This document shows, piece after piece, positions 9,516 through 21,122 of a DNA stretch of 64,000 bases. The notes below the pieces were generated by a model that did no database searches, had not been told where the DNA came from, and saw only the letters and a program-made list of their open reading frames with translations. Made by a program: the position numbers and the translations under genes. Positions within the stretch are counted from its first letter, which is position 1. Each line of letters begins with the position of its first letter. This stretch comes from Caenorhabditis elegans (lineage: Eukaryota > Nematoda > Chromadorea > Rhabditida > Rhabditidae). Location: the NCBI RefSeq assembly GCF_000002985.6, contig NC_003282.8:14942001-15006000 (forward strand), read 5' to 3'.

Positions 9516-12196
9516 TAATTTTTTTTAATTGAAAAATGAATTTTTAACAATACGAAGCTGTTTGATTTAGTTTATTTTTGAAATAGTTTGATGTCCTGAT
9601 AGTTAATTTTATTTCCGGAGGGAAATCTATTTGCATTCACAAAATTTGACTATTTCAAACCATTTTTAAATTGACAGCAAAATTTCTAAAGATAGTGATT
9701 GTTTGGCCACAACATTTCATATAAAAAAATTAAATTTTAAATTAATGACAGGAAAATATATATGTTTCCAGAAATTTGAAAATTGATTTTTTAAAGAAAA
9801 AAATTAATTTGAAATAAAATTTGTATTTTCTTATTTTAACCACAAGAAATAAAAAAACCGCTTGTTCAGACATATTTCATGTACATGTGAAGCTACAAAT
9901 TGCTAATTTTTTTTCGGTTTCGTCCGTTCTATAATAATAAATAAAAAATAGAAATCCTTCTTCAACTAATGGAAATAGTGAAACTGAATTTTTTTTTTGC
10001 AAAAAAAAGTTGATCTCACCACACATAACTTTTTACGGAGATTTCAAAATGCAAGTTCCACACAAATTTAAACACTGAAAATTCCTGCAACAACAATAAA
10101 TATTATAATGACTACAGTACTCTTTAAAGGCACACGTATTTTTGGACCTGAAGAAACGCGAATCGTAGTGTTTTCTTTTTCAAACCTTGAGAATTAATCA
10201 CAGTTTTGAAACAGTAATTTTTTGATTTAAAAAATCCGAAAAAATTTCCTGTTTCAAACAGCTGCCAAAATCAAAAAACTTTCAAATAATTATTATCATC
10301 TAGTCATTGATTCATCGATTTTGTTAATAAGCTTTCCATTGTTTTCTTTTCAAATTTTTGGCGTTCGAAAGTGAAAAATCTTTTTTCTTAAAAAATGTCT
10401 TTGTGATTTTTATTTTATCATTTTCGGGTGAGAAATAATGTTTTTTTAAGCAATGAAACATCTTCCAAAACTTATTAAAAATGTTTGAATTCACTGGTTT
10501 ACCGCCAAATACATACACATCGAGACCCGACTGTTGATAACGGGGGCGTTTTTAATTGGCCGTGGAGCACATTTGCAATTTTTAAATTGCAATAATAGCA
10601 AGTTTTTGGGGAACCTAACTGTTTTTCTTTTGAAATTGGGTAAATTATAAAGAAATGCATTTCGAAATGTTAAAACTATATGTAGTTTCTTTTCGATTTT
10701 TGAAAAAAAAACATCCTGTTTCAAAAATTTCAGAAATTAGTACTCAAAAAAATTTCTATGAGGATTAATTGTATTTTAGGGCAAAAATCAGAAACAATAT
10801 ATTCAACAAGTTAAAAAGTCCATAATACTGTTTTCTTTTACAAACTTTGAAAATTAATCACAATGTTGAAACAGTGGATTTTTTTTTCAATGAAAAAAAT
10901 CCAAAAAAAATTTCCTGTTTCAAAAAGTTGTCAAAATCAAAAAACTTTCATCTCTCTATTATCTCACATCTATTATCATCAATTCTTGATTTGGTTAATA
11001 CAGTGCATATTTTCCAACTTCTACGAAAGGCGCGCGCATTTTCGCGCAATGGTCTCGCCACGCGCATCCCATTGATTTGACGGGACCATTTTGTATAAAT
11101 GCGCGCGCCTTTAAAGTCGTAGAAGTGGAAAAAAATGCACTGTAAGTTTTCCATTGTATTTTTTTCAAATTTTGGACGTTCGAAAGTGAATAATGTTTGT
11201 TTAAATAATTTGTTTATTTTATCGATTTCGAGTGAGAAATAATGTTTATTTTAGCAATGAAACATCTTACAAAATTAATTGAAAATGTTTGAATTTACTG
11301 TAGTACCTACAAATACCCATCGAGACCCAACTGTTGGGGGCGGGGGCGTTCTCAAATGGCTGTGGAGCACATTTGCAATTTTTTAATTGCAACAATAGCA
11401 TGTTTTTAGGGAACCTAACTGTTTTCCTTTTGAAATTTGGTTAATTATAAAGAAATGCATTTCGAAATGTTAAAACAACATGTAGTTTCTTTTCGATTTT
11501 TGAAAAAAAAATTCCTGTTTCAAAAATTTCAGAAATTAGTACTCAATATAAAAAAGACAACAAATCGGCAAAACAAATTGAAAAGTGTTTAATTTACTGT
11601 TCTGCCGATAGATACCTAACGAGACCCAACTATTGGGAGGCGGAACGCTTTCAATTGACCGTGGAGCGCATTTGCACGTTGAAAAATAAAAGAAAAATTC
11701 CTCGAACATGGGAAATTAATGCCTACAGTACTTATTAAAGGCGCACACTTTTCCGGAATAAATATCAAAGGAACTGTTTTCCTTTTAAAATAGGGGAAAT
11801 TAATAAGATAGTTGAAACAGTAATTTTTTTCTTTTTTTGAAAAAAAAATCCTGTTTCAAACAGATCTCAAATTAATATTAAAATTTCTATTACGATTTTC
11901 CTATCAAATTATGTGCCTATTCAGAACAACTACGCAAAAGACTGGTTCGGCTCCGACGTGGCTCTCGTACAACATCCATTACTAGGTGAGAAGCTTCATC
12001 TCCAGCTTAAAATCCAAATTTCAAAAAATTTCCAGCTCCTGCAAAATCAGTAAAGCCAGGAAATCCGGTGTCACTGCCAACAATTGCTCCATTAATTGTG
12101 AAATGGTCAGATTTGAACAATGTCAAAGTTAATGAACAAATCGGACAGAATTTCGAAAAGAGAATTGATTCACATGTTTGGTGGCCGAATAAGTAG
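8765..12196 (+). CDS. Small predicted secreted protein, about 114 aa, unknown family
   Basis: Exon 1 (8765-8887) starts with a signal peptide (MKLLILQLTLFQLNSIFAQ) and ends at a GTTAGT donor in phase 0. Exons 11925-11985 and 12036-12196 have clean TTCAG and TTCCAG acceptors and a GTGAG donor, continue in frame, contain NNYAKDWFGSDVALVQHP and finish ...SHVWWPNK followed by TAG. An AATAAA polyadenylation signal lies about 12 nt after the stop. The family is unknown to me; the C-terminal part is rich in Trp, Asn and Val with no Cys. Intron 1 is about 3 kb and filled with piRNA-bearing repeats, so an internal exon could be missed and the link between exon 1 and the last two exons is inferred from phase only. 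The gene converges on the DUF229 gene with 225 bp between stop codons. Confidence 0.5.
10207..11858. ncRNA. Predicted 21U-RNA genes in the tandem repeat, including three divergent promoter pairs
   Basis: Minus cores: 10207-10214, 10867-10874, 11813-11820. Plus cores: 10249-10256, 10716-10723, 10915-10922, 11515-11522, 11851-11858. In each repeat copy a leftward core is followed 38-48 bp later (start to start) by a rightward core, so the two promoters fire outward from one short shared segment. The second rightward core of copies A and B (10716, 11515) stands alone. Confidence 0.75.
11001..11142. mobile_element. 142-bp palindromic (MITE-like) element with TA target duplication
   Basis: The ends are CAGTGCAT and ATGCACTG, and the arms stay complementary through ACTTCTACGAAAGGCGCGCGC and its partner. 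TA flanks both ends (10999-11000 and 11143-11144). The corresponding place in tandem copy A (about 10325-10335) reads GTTAATAAGCTTTCC with a single TA and no element, so A preserves the empty site. A TA duplication fits a Tc1/mariner-type non-autonomous element; the family is inferred. Confidence 0.85.
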
Positions 12197-12421
12197 TTGA
12201 AATTTCCAATAAAAATCTTTTGTTTTAAAATGAATAGGCAATCAAAGGCAAATACAAAGAAAAGCACCTGATCTGTGGGGGAAATGTATAAGAACAGAGC
12301 GAGAAATTGTACAAGAATGGGTGAGGAGAAGTGTATTATGTTATAAGTACACCGGAAACCTGTAGGGAAAAAAACGGAAAAAAAAGGAAAAAAATAAAAT
12401 AATTTAGAAAATAAGGCATCA

Positions 12422-15400
12422 TCAAACACGATCATAACACACACAAAACGTCGCGAGATAATAATTTTTGTCGATAATACAATGCGGAGTGTCGCCAAAC
12501 TTGTTCACGTGGCTCATTGATCCAAAATCCAGCTTCACCTCATCTCGTACAATATCGTAGAACAGGGTAACTTCGTAGATCGCTTCTCCGGGAGTTGTCT
12601 GCAGCTTCAGTTGATAATGAGCGAATGCGGCTTTCGTGGAACCTGAGAGGTCAGGCACAAAACCATCGGCATCTTTCACGTTTTTGTAGGCGAGTAGGCC
12701 TTTGTCGGGGAGAAGTCTGGAAATTGGAAATTGGCATTTTCAGAAAAAAAATTCAATTTTCATCAAATTTTGTTCAATATCTCGATTTTTCGATAGCATT
12801 TTTAATTCGAATCGATTTAAAAATCGGGGTTTTATTTATTTTTTCGAAATTTGAAAGACGAAATTGAGTGCTTTGAAATTATCGATTTTTTTAATTCCTC
12901 GAACTTTTAAACCATAATTGCATGTGTAAAAAGCAAAAAATACATGCCAATTCGGGTGCACAGATTAATTCAGATGGGTCTCGTCGCGAAAAAGGTTACG
13001 GTACTTTTTCATGTCTTTTTTCAACGAAATTACTTCATTTTTAGCGAATTTTGTCGTTTTTTTTGTTATTTTTCTGTAAAAATTTGATTATTTTCTGTTT
13101 GTCGGCCTGAAAACGAAGAAAAATTGAAAGAAAACGACAAAATTCACTAGAAACAAAGTAATTTGCAGGAAAATGAGCCGCAAGAGCAAAAAAAAACCAT
13201 ATCCATTTTCGCGGCGAGACCCATCTGAATAAATCCGTGCGCCTTTAAGAATCCATGTCAAAATCTCGCGGAAAAAATCATTTTTCTGTGTAATTTTCCA
13301 ATTCTGCATGTCATTTTGAGGGATAAATCACGATTTTCAGCATTTTTCCGGAAAATTGAGATTTTTTTGATTTTTTTTTTGGTAAAAAACATGAAATTTC
13401 AGCAAAAGTTTAACTTTTTTCGAATTTTTTCGGGAAAAAACATGAAATTTCCGGAAAATCGTGCTTTTTTTTGGATTTTTTTTTCTAGAAATTTCAGCAA
13501 AAAATTGTACTTTTTCGCGTCGATAATCTTTGCGAGACTCAATGGAGCACACAGATCCTTTTCCGCCACAATTTCCTTGTTAATCTCACGAACAACGGCA
13601 TTTGCGATTCTGAAAAAATTTCAATTCCAAAATTTGAAAATTTTCAATTCCAGAACCTTCTAGTCAACTTCCGATCTTCGCCAGTATCCATAGCATCTTT
13701 CCATGATAAACAAGTACACCAATGAGGTTCAATACCCGCTTGAGAGCACGTTCGATCAACGGGAATCGGTTTAAACACAGATAGCGATCGTTTCGAAGAG
13801 GCATCTTGCATTCGATTGAGCTCATTTTCACCGAGTTCCGATAAATTCAGAATATCCATCAAACTAGCGTGAATATCGAAGGGACTCGTCAGTTTCTCAG
13901 CGTTTTCCCTCAAATTTTGCTCCATTTTCCGTCCTTTTTCAGTGTTTCTGAGCTGTTTTGGAAGAGAAATCGAGAAAAATGGCATTCGTTCTTCGAGTTG
14001 TCCCTGATGAGTATCTCGAAGTTTTGCGAAACGATGTCCATGATCAGCCATCACAATTACTACAGAATCATCGAATAGTCCTTCATCATTCATATGGCTT
14101 AGATGAGCCGAGAGATCTTCGTCTTCAACGCCGACTAAATTAATATCATCATGAGAGAGAAGGGATTGGTGCATTAGAAGGAAACGTGGCACATCTTCGT
14201 ACTTTTTCATGAATTGACGCCCGTTTTGAAGCCACATCTGGAAAATAAGCGAGATTTTTCCATATTTTGACAGTTTTTTCGAAATTTTACCAGTTTTTTG
14301 AAAAAAATCCGCGTTTTTTTATTGAAAAACTTTAATTTTTTCACAGTTTGGCTTTTTAAAGTCTTTCTAGTTAGAGATCTATTTAGAAAGGTTTTATAAA
14401 ACAAAAACTGTGAAAAATTAGCGTTTTTCAGTGAAAAATGCGGATTTTTCACCAAGAAATTGGAAAAATTTACGATAAAATGTGGAAATTCTATTGTTTA
14501 AAAACAAAAATTCGGCATTTCTAGTGAAAAATTGTTAGAATGTCCAATTTCTGACGAATTTCCGTACCCTATGCAGCGGAATACTTCCGATACAATTCCG
14601 ATCATTCAACTTTTCGACTTCTTCAAATAATGTTCGAGTGTAATGATCGGTTGGTTGTTGACGGAATCCTTTTAGTCGATAGGTGAATGTTCCTGGAATA
14701 AAGAGCTATAAATGAGGCTGAAGCGTAATTTTCAAGGAAATTTTGCATTTGGAACGCAAAAAATAGTGTAAAACCAGGTATTTTCGCGAGATTTCGCAAA
14801 AAAAAAAATTCACGAGCTCGTAAATCTACACAACTTTTAAAGGGACGTCGACTTTTACGCGCGAGTGGTCTCGCCACGAAAATTGTAAAAATAGCTTTTT
14901 ATCTCAATTTTTGCAATTTTAAAACGTTTTCAATGTCGCATGCGATCGCAAAATTGTTTTAAACATGTTTTTTCAGGAAAAAACCAATATAACAATAATT
15001 TACCAATAGAAAACGCATCCTCGGCGTACATAGTGACGTAACCCTTATCGGAATAGTTTTTCCAAATAAACGGATACACGTCATCGACATAATTCGCATT
15101 TTTATATCTTTTTCGTGTCAACGGAAGTTCTGTTTCGGTTTGTGCTGTGAGAATTGGAATAAACGCCTGTGGAGTACCATCTCCAACAATATTATATCCA
15201 TTTAGCACAACACTTCCGAGCGTTTCCTCCAGGAATTTCACGGTTTGCGGCAATTTTCGGCGGAATGACATTTGGGAGAGCGAGTCGAAGCTGGAAATGA
15301 TGAAAATTGGTTTAAAAATATTTTTAAAAATCGAAAAACTAAAAAAAAATCAAGTTTTACCCCAGAAAATAGACATTATAAGGTTTTTTCTCCGGATCCG

Positions 15401-16874
15401 CCTGCTCTTTTCTCATTTTTCGAGCTCTTTCGTGAATTTCTGGCTCATCATTGACATCCCAAAGGATTGATTTCCATTTTTGGAATCCTTGAATGCAGGA
15501 GATCGTCGCGTAGTCACTTCCGTTCATGCGATCGCCGTCTGCAAAAAAATTGGATTTCAGTTCAATTTTAAACGATTTTCTTCGATTTTCTCACCAAGAA
15601 CCTCCACCGGCTCCTCGTATTTATTATTATTATCATCAACCCTCGAAAAATATTGAATTTTGCATTTGGCCTTGGCCCGTTTCTCCGTAAATCGAATAAT
15701 TGCTTCGTCATTAATAAAAACCCAATTATCTTCAATCGAATTTTTCTTCTGACATTCCAGTGGAGCATGGGTTTTAAAGAAATTAATAACTTCGCTTCCG
15801 TTGATTTCTAGCTTCGGAATATTGCATTTTTGGCTTTGTAGAGCTGTTTCCGCGTGTTTTTCTGATGAATCTTCTCCTTTATGACGATCTCGATCACTAT
15901 GGACGGTGCGGACTTTTACTGGGATCTGGAATTTGATTTTTAAAAGTTTGCAGCGATTTTTATCGATTTTTCTGAGTGGAGCAGCACGGAAAAGTCTCAA
16001 AACTTCTATTTTCGCTGAATTCTGCGAGATTTCACTATTTTTAATCGTTTTTATTAGAATTTTCTGTAAAAAAAATCTATGTGATTGCAAATTTTTAAGA
16101 TTTTGTCGATTTTACCGCGATTTTACAGGAATTTTCAGACAAAATCGCGATTTTCCACTAAAAATGCGCCGAACTTCTGGATTTTTATCGATTTTTCACT
16201 GTAATTGTAATAAAAAACGCGAAATCTTCCAATTTCCAGAGAAAAAATGCAAAAAATTCCATTAAATTATTTCAATTCCAACGTTTTACTGCAGAAAACT
16301 TCAAATTTCGCAGTTTTATAAGCGTTTTACGGATATTTTTCCAAGGAAAATCCAATAAAAACTACTGAAACTAGCAAATATCGCAGAAATTCAGTGGAAA
16401 ATCGGAATTTCACTCGAAAATTCATGTTAAAATTCAAAATTTGGCGATTTTATTGCTTTTTTCGGGATTTCTACAGAATTTTCATGCTAAATTGCCCAAA
16501 ATATACAATTTTCGGCTGGAAAATCGTACATTTTGAGCAATTTCGCCGGAAAATTCTTTAAAAAACGCGGGAAAATCAATAAAATCGCCAAATTTTGAAT
16601 TTTAACATGAATTTTCGAGCGAAATTCCGCATTTTTCTCAATTTCAACTGAAAATCGATGCTTTTTCGTCGGCAAAATCGATTTTTCTTCAATTTTTCTC
16701 CTCCCAAAACGTCCACCGAACCTCATCAATTTCTTGATATCGTTCCGCCCGACTCTGCTCCAACCTCGACACATCATCATAACCGATTCTCAACGTGCTC
16801 AGCACAAAATACACCGAAACACACAGGGCACCGATGATGGCGAGCTGACGAATACGGAAAATAAATGTCGCCAT
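12422..16874 (-). CDS. DUF229 family protein, type II membrane anchor plus alkaline-phosphatase/sulfatase-like domain, 682 aa
   Basis: Eight exons keep frame throughout: 16722-16874, 15595-15925, 15361-15538, 15004-15290, 14568-14692, 13657-14237, 13511-13609, 12422-12716 (2049 nt). Exon 1 encodes an N-terminal signal anchor (about residues 8-28). The central part has the hallmarks of the family: NVYFLGFDSLSQ, where the Ser sits at the usual nucleophile position; GDGTPQAFIPILTAQTE; and ADHGHRF followed by GQLEERMPFF, the metal-binding His/Asp stretch. It ends with CIIDKNYYLATFCVC, typical of nematode DUF229 proteins. Length is normal for the family. DUF229 members are expected to be lumenal or extracellular, and their substrate is unknown. 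The exon 1 donor (GAG then GTTCGG) is the least certain junction. The gene is compact apart from a fold-back insertion in its last intron, and its body lacks piRNA cores. Confidence 0.93.
12950..13250. repeat. Fold-back element in the last intron of the DUF229 gene
   Basis: Left arm GTGCACAGATTAATTCAGAT plus GGGTCTCGTCGCGAAAA (12957-12993) pairs with TTTTCGCGGCGAGACCC plus ATCTGAATAAATCCGTGC (13207-13241). Inner segments around TTTTGTCGTTTT and AAAACGACAAAA extend the pairing. The GGTCTCGCCACG-like phrase also occurs in the elements at 11.0, 14.87 and 22.05 kb, so these are relatives or share modules. Confidence 0.75.
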
Positions 16875-16913
16875 TTTTGGTGTCAGAATGCGATGAGCAT
16901 CCAGGTTTTGATT

Positions 16914-16923
16914 ACTGAAACAG
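16914..16923 (-). promoter_or_regulatory. Probable 5'-UTR 3' splice site (possible trans-splice acceptor) that coincides with the Ruby octamer
   Basis: On the minus strand the sequence reads TTTCTGTTTCAG then TAATC, about 40 nt upstream of the DUF229 start codon. This is a strong acceptor for cis- or SL trans-splicing. It is the only exact CTGTTTCA between 11.9 and 19.2 kb, so I read it as splice signal and not as a piRNA promoter. Confidence 0.6.
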
Positions 16924-19260
16924 AAAAAATCGATAAAAATTCAAGTTTATTGAAGAAAAATATCAAAAATGAGCAATAAAATGTGGGAACCTGTGTCGGA
17001 AGGCGAAGAGAATCCAGGAAAATGTTGAAAATTGTCTGAAAATGAAGTTTACAAGCTCTAAATGAACTTTTCAAACTTTTTTCCGTGAAAAATGAATTAA
17101 AATGGCAAAATTCAAATTATAACGAGTGCAAACAAGCACACTGTCACTTCAAATATTTTCGGCGGAAAAACAGGGGAAACGGTGAGAGATCGAGACTTTG
17201 GTCGATACGATATACAAACAATTCTAAGGGGAGCTTGAAAGAGCTTATTGAGCTGCTGTTGCGCCACGGCTCACGGGATTATCCGATTTTTTGGAAATCT
17301 TCTTTTCTTTCTCGCCTCTTATCAGAATTCTCACTTTTTCAGAGAACTTTTTGGGTTTTTTCTTTTTTTTCTGTTAATTTTTTAATTGTTTTTATCTATT
17401 TCATTGTTTGTTATCGTGTACCAGCAAAAAGTCTTATCTTTCTGAAAAATACACATTTGCTGATAAGAACTCAATTTAACTTGCCGTTTTCTCACTTAGA
17501 GATGATAAAGTCTTCAAAAACTGATAGGAAGTGTGAATTTATTAATTTGGAAGATTTTAAGTTCAAGAAAAAACTAAAAATGAAGGAAAATCATCGATTA
17601 AAAGGAGAAAAAACAACGAAAAAATAATTGGTAAAGAGAAATATGCAAATGCGCTCTATTGCTACGTGCTAGAAAGATGAGAGACGCAGAGAGTGTGCGG
17701 GGAAATTCGCGGTTATTTAAATTAGGGTTTTAGAAAAGTGTAGGGAAAACTTGCGTTTAATTGAGTTTTCAAAGAGCAATAAAGCGAGAAAACCGATAAA
17801 TTTGTGATTTATCGATCTTTATAAGGAGTTCAATGTAAATTAAATTATTAGTCGATTTTTGGAGAAACAGCACGAAATAAAATGACAAAAAACCTTTTAA
17901 ACTTATAATTTTCTCCAAAATCGGTAATTTGTAAATTAGTTCGAGCCAGGTTAAGATAAAAAAGACCTAATTTTGAATTTTCTCACTCTGCAAACGTGCT
18001 CCATTGCAAATTCTTTGCAACCCCGCCCCATCTCACAAATTCCCATGAAGATTGAAAAGCTCAGACGAATTTGTGAATTTTTCCGCAAAAAATAATGAAA
18101 TGCAAATTCAATCTGAATCCCTTTAGCCCCGCCAAGCTTCTGCCACTTTCCCATCAAATTTTCCATATTTTCCCGTGGTTTCCCTTCGAGACCCTTTTAG
18201 CGAAAAAAGTAACTAATGAACTCCCAAGTGACCGCGCGCAAATTCAATTTTTGCCTCCCAATTAATCGAGTTTTCACTTTTTTTTTGTTCAGAAAATAGA
18301 AATTGAAAATGTCTTGGTTAATGAGAGAAGAGAGAGGCAGCTTCTCACTAATGGGATAGTGAAAAAGTGAGTGAAAAGGAAGGATATTTATTTTATTTTA
18401 TTTTACTCCAAAAACTCTGCGGCGAGTAATTTTTGATGGTTAGTTGGAGAAGATGTGCCGGGAAAACGTCCTTTTCTCTTTTTTTAAAGGCTTTTTTTTG
18501 AAATTGCCGGCTTACTGACTACTTAATTACTACTTCATCGCTTTATTTTTTCGTAGTAATTTTTTGTGTATTTATTATTGCGCTTTCCCATCGTGAAAAC
18601 TATTAAAAAGCATTTCAAGTAAGGAATATTTTCGACTATCATTTTGTGTAATTTAGAGTTTTCCTCTTGGTAGGCAGGCATCATTAAGCCTGCCTGCCTA
18701 CCTCCTATTTCTTGAATTTTGGTGTTAGCTTAGATGTAACGCATTTGCACTGTGATGCTGAAGGTTCAAATGATATCTACTCTGGCTGTAGGCACCCATG
18801 TAGGCACAAGGCAGGCGTAGGCTGCCTTGTAGGTGAGCAGTGTAAATTTAATGAGATGAAAATAATTGTAATGTGCTTCTAACCGCAAATGAGTTCCGAA
18901 AACTCATATGGAAAATCAATTTATTAGAGTTTCAAAAATCTACTGTTTAAACTAGTTGTAATAAGTCAACGAACTTATAGTAAATGTTCAACTTCAGATA
19001 CGTAGTGATTGATTATGAAAAAATATATGACTTCATGAAGTGGCGTAAACGATTTTTTTCAAAGTTTTCTTTGACTTTTACCGTATTTGAAACTTGCTGA
19101 AACACAGACTTTAATGGACTTTTAGAAATCGGAGAAGCCGATATTTGAGCACGTATTTCTTGAGTAAAGACTATGGTAAACACTTTTATTTTATTGGTAA
19201 AGTTGTGGTAATAGTGAAGGGATTACTTGTACTTATTGCTAGTTTTATATACTTTTTCTG
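16924..19260. other. Upstream flank of the DUF229 gene; no gene recognised
   Basis: No Ruby-motif core lies here. A 180-codon open frame on + (17085-17627) has low-complexity Phe/Lys-rich content and no splice context, and I do not accept it. CT-rich patches at 18.1-18.5 kb are compatible with regulatory DNA. One repeat occurs at 18.67-18.84 kb (listed separately). Confidence 0.4.
18670..18840. repeat. TAGGCAGGC-family dispersed repeat
   Basis: The left end has TAGGCAGGCA followed by the complementary GCCTGCCTGCCTACC, and the right end contains AGGCAGGCGTAGGCTGCC. Related sequence with AGGCAGGCAG recurs at 37.78-38.02 kb and 38.19-38.26 kb. The bounded, partly palindromic layout suggests a small non-autonomous element; the family is unassigned. 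Confidence 0.6.
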
Positions 19261-20956
19261 TGAAACAGCAAAAAATTTTGAAACAAAAACTCCAGTAATA
19301 TTATTTTTTGAATGAAAAACTAAACAATTTAAGTGAGGCCATCAAAAAATTTGGGCTTGTTTTTTAAAGTTCAACTGTCAGGTTACATATTTTGTCGGCT
19401 GCATGCTTTTCATAAAAAGCCTCCCAATTTTATAAGTCGATCGATATGATATCGAAGAGCTTGAGCTTTGAATTTATCGAAAAAAAAGAAATTATTTGTT
19501 GATTGCAATTATAAAATGTTTACTGTTTCAGTGCCATTTAAAGCAAATTAACAGTTATTATTTATCCGGTAGTTACATCCTTTTTGTGGCTTTCTGGTAT
19601 TTACATTCTAGATTTTTGGCAATACATTTCTCTGGAGAATTTGACTAGACAAAAAGTATACACATAGAAACTATAAATTGCAAACAATGTACTTTTTTAG
19701 TTTCTATGTTGACGATACACCACGATATCATTTTAATAGACAGAGTTGTATTTCAAAAAAAAAATTAAATCTTCTGTTTCAAGTGGTTAAGAAATTTATA
19801 ACTTTGGATAGAAGTTCAATGCAATTTGTTTCTACCGTGATGTCCTGTGAGCGTACATTTTTGTATTTCAATAAATAGCATTATATGTTTCAAGTGGTTA
19901 ATAAATTTGACGCTTCACAAGTGGTATCATTAAGGTTGGCGGGAGACAGTATTGTAGTTAAACATTTATTTTTCTTTTTCAAATATTTCACAAATGTGCA
20001 ACTTTGGAAAAAAGCTTACTTTCATTGAATTCTTGCGATGATAAATATAGGTTAATTTCATTTATTAAATTAGTTATTTTCAAGGATTACACGTATTATG
20101 TATGTAAAGTTAACAATATTATGCAGTACTTGTTAAATATTTAGGCTGAAAAAATCTCGAGATTCTTGTATCTGTGTGAGTTACAGTTGTGAATGGTTCG
20201 ACATCTCTCGGGTGACCTAAAGTAATGTGTCCTCCTAATTTGTCGGTTGCACAAATTTCGTAAAAGGCTTCAGTATTTCACAAATCGGTCCTCTCGTAAC
20301 TTTGAATTTAGCGGGAAAATGTGAAATTCAGTAGTTGTTAAAATTTTTAAAAGTTTACTGTTTCAATGCCATATTAAAACTTCTTTTTTTTTGAATAATA
20401 ATTGGTTCCTAGGTTTGTACTCGAATTAGATCAAGTACTTAGAATTGTGGTAATTTTTTGCCCCATAGATTCTCATATCGATGTGAATTACAGTCTTGCA
20501 TGATATCACATATTTTGCCCTCATATTTTGTCGGCTGCATACTTTTCATACAAGACTTCCGTAATTCGCAGGAAGTCGTGAAAAAAAATTAGAAATTAGC
20601 ACAAACATTCCTAAAAGGTTTCAGTATTTTACAAATCGGGGCTCTCGTAAACATGAAATCAACAAGAAAATGTGAAAATCAGTTGTTGTAATATTAAAAA
20701 GTTTACTGTTTCAATGTCATATTAAAAATTAATACTGTTTTTGTTTGATGATACCATTCTAACTCTGTGAAAAGTTTTGAGTTCCATATAATTCTGGCAA
20801 CAAGTTGCTCAGGGGAATTTAACTAGCCAAAATAAACTTTTCAGTTTTTGTAGTTGCGTGAAGTAGTTTTAATAGAACCGGCACTTCCAAAATTGAATTA
20901 TCAGTTTCAAGTGGTTATCATATTTGCAACTTTAAGAAGAACCTTATTCGAATTAT

Positions 20957-21122
20957 CACGTGTATTCAGCTCGACCAACGCCTGGAAAATTTTCAAAAAA
21001 GGCGGGAAAAAATATTTGAATTCGCCAAGAGGAATTTCACCGCAGCGCGTGCAAAAATGTCTGCATTTGCGCGAGACGGTGTTTGCACAAATTACACCGA
21101 ATGGTCGAGCTGAAAACACGTG
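20957..21122. mobile_element. 166-bp terminal-inverted-repeat element inside the array
   Basis: The ends CACGTGTATTCAGCTCGACC and GGTCGAGCTGAAAACACGTG are inverted with one mismatch. AATTAT is present on both sides (20951-20956 and 21123-21128) as a candidate target duplication. The interior has no open frame longer than the element explains. Family unassigned. Confidence 0.75.

Larger units (their letters stand above)
10184..11880. repeat. Three-copy piRNA-bearing tandem repeat in the long intron
   Basis: Copy A runs about 10184-10755, copy B about 10836-11550 (including a 142-bp insertion) and partial copy C about 11560-11880. Shared landmarks are a divergent TGAAACAG/CTGTTTCA pair followed by a GCCAAAATC-like block, a TTGGCGTTCGAAAG block, an ATCGAGACCC block with a GCCGTGGAGCACATTTGCA phrase, and a second rightward core. 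In copy C the middle is shortened. Every copy retains promoters on both strands. Confidence 0.85.

Noticed and set aside
13316-13663. 115-codon + frame and matching minus frame inside the DUF229 gene
   Set aside because: Lies over an intron with T-rich low complexity plus a known antisense exon; no independent support.
17085-17627. 180-codon open frame on + upstream of the DUF229 gene
   Set aside because: Low-complexity Phe/Lys/Ser content, no splice signals or recognisable domain, and it overlaps the 5' region of a gene on the opposite strand.
17930-17960. TTCGAGCCAGG resembling a tRNA B box
   Set aside because: No A box or acceptor stem at the right distance and no cloverleaf can be drawn.
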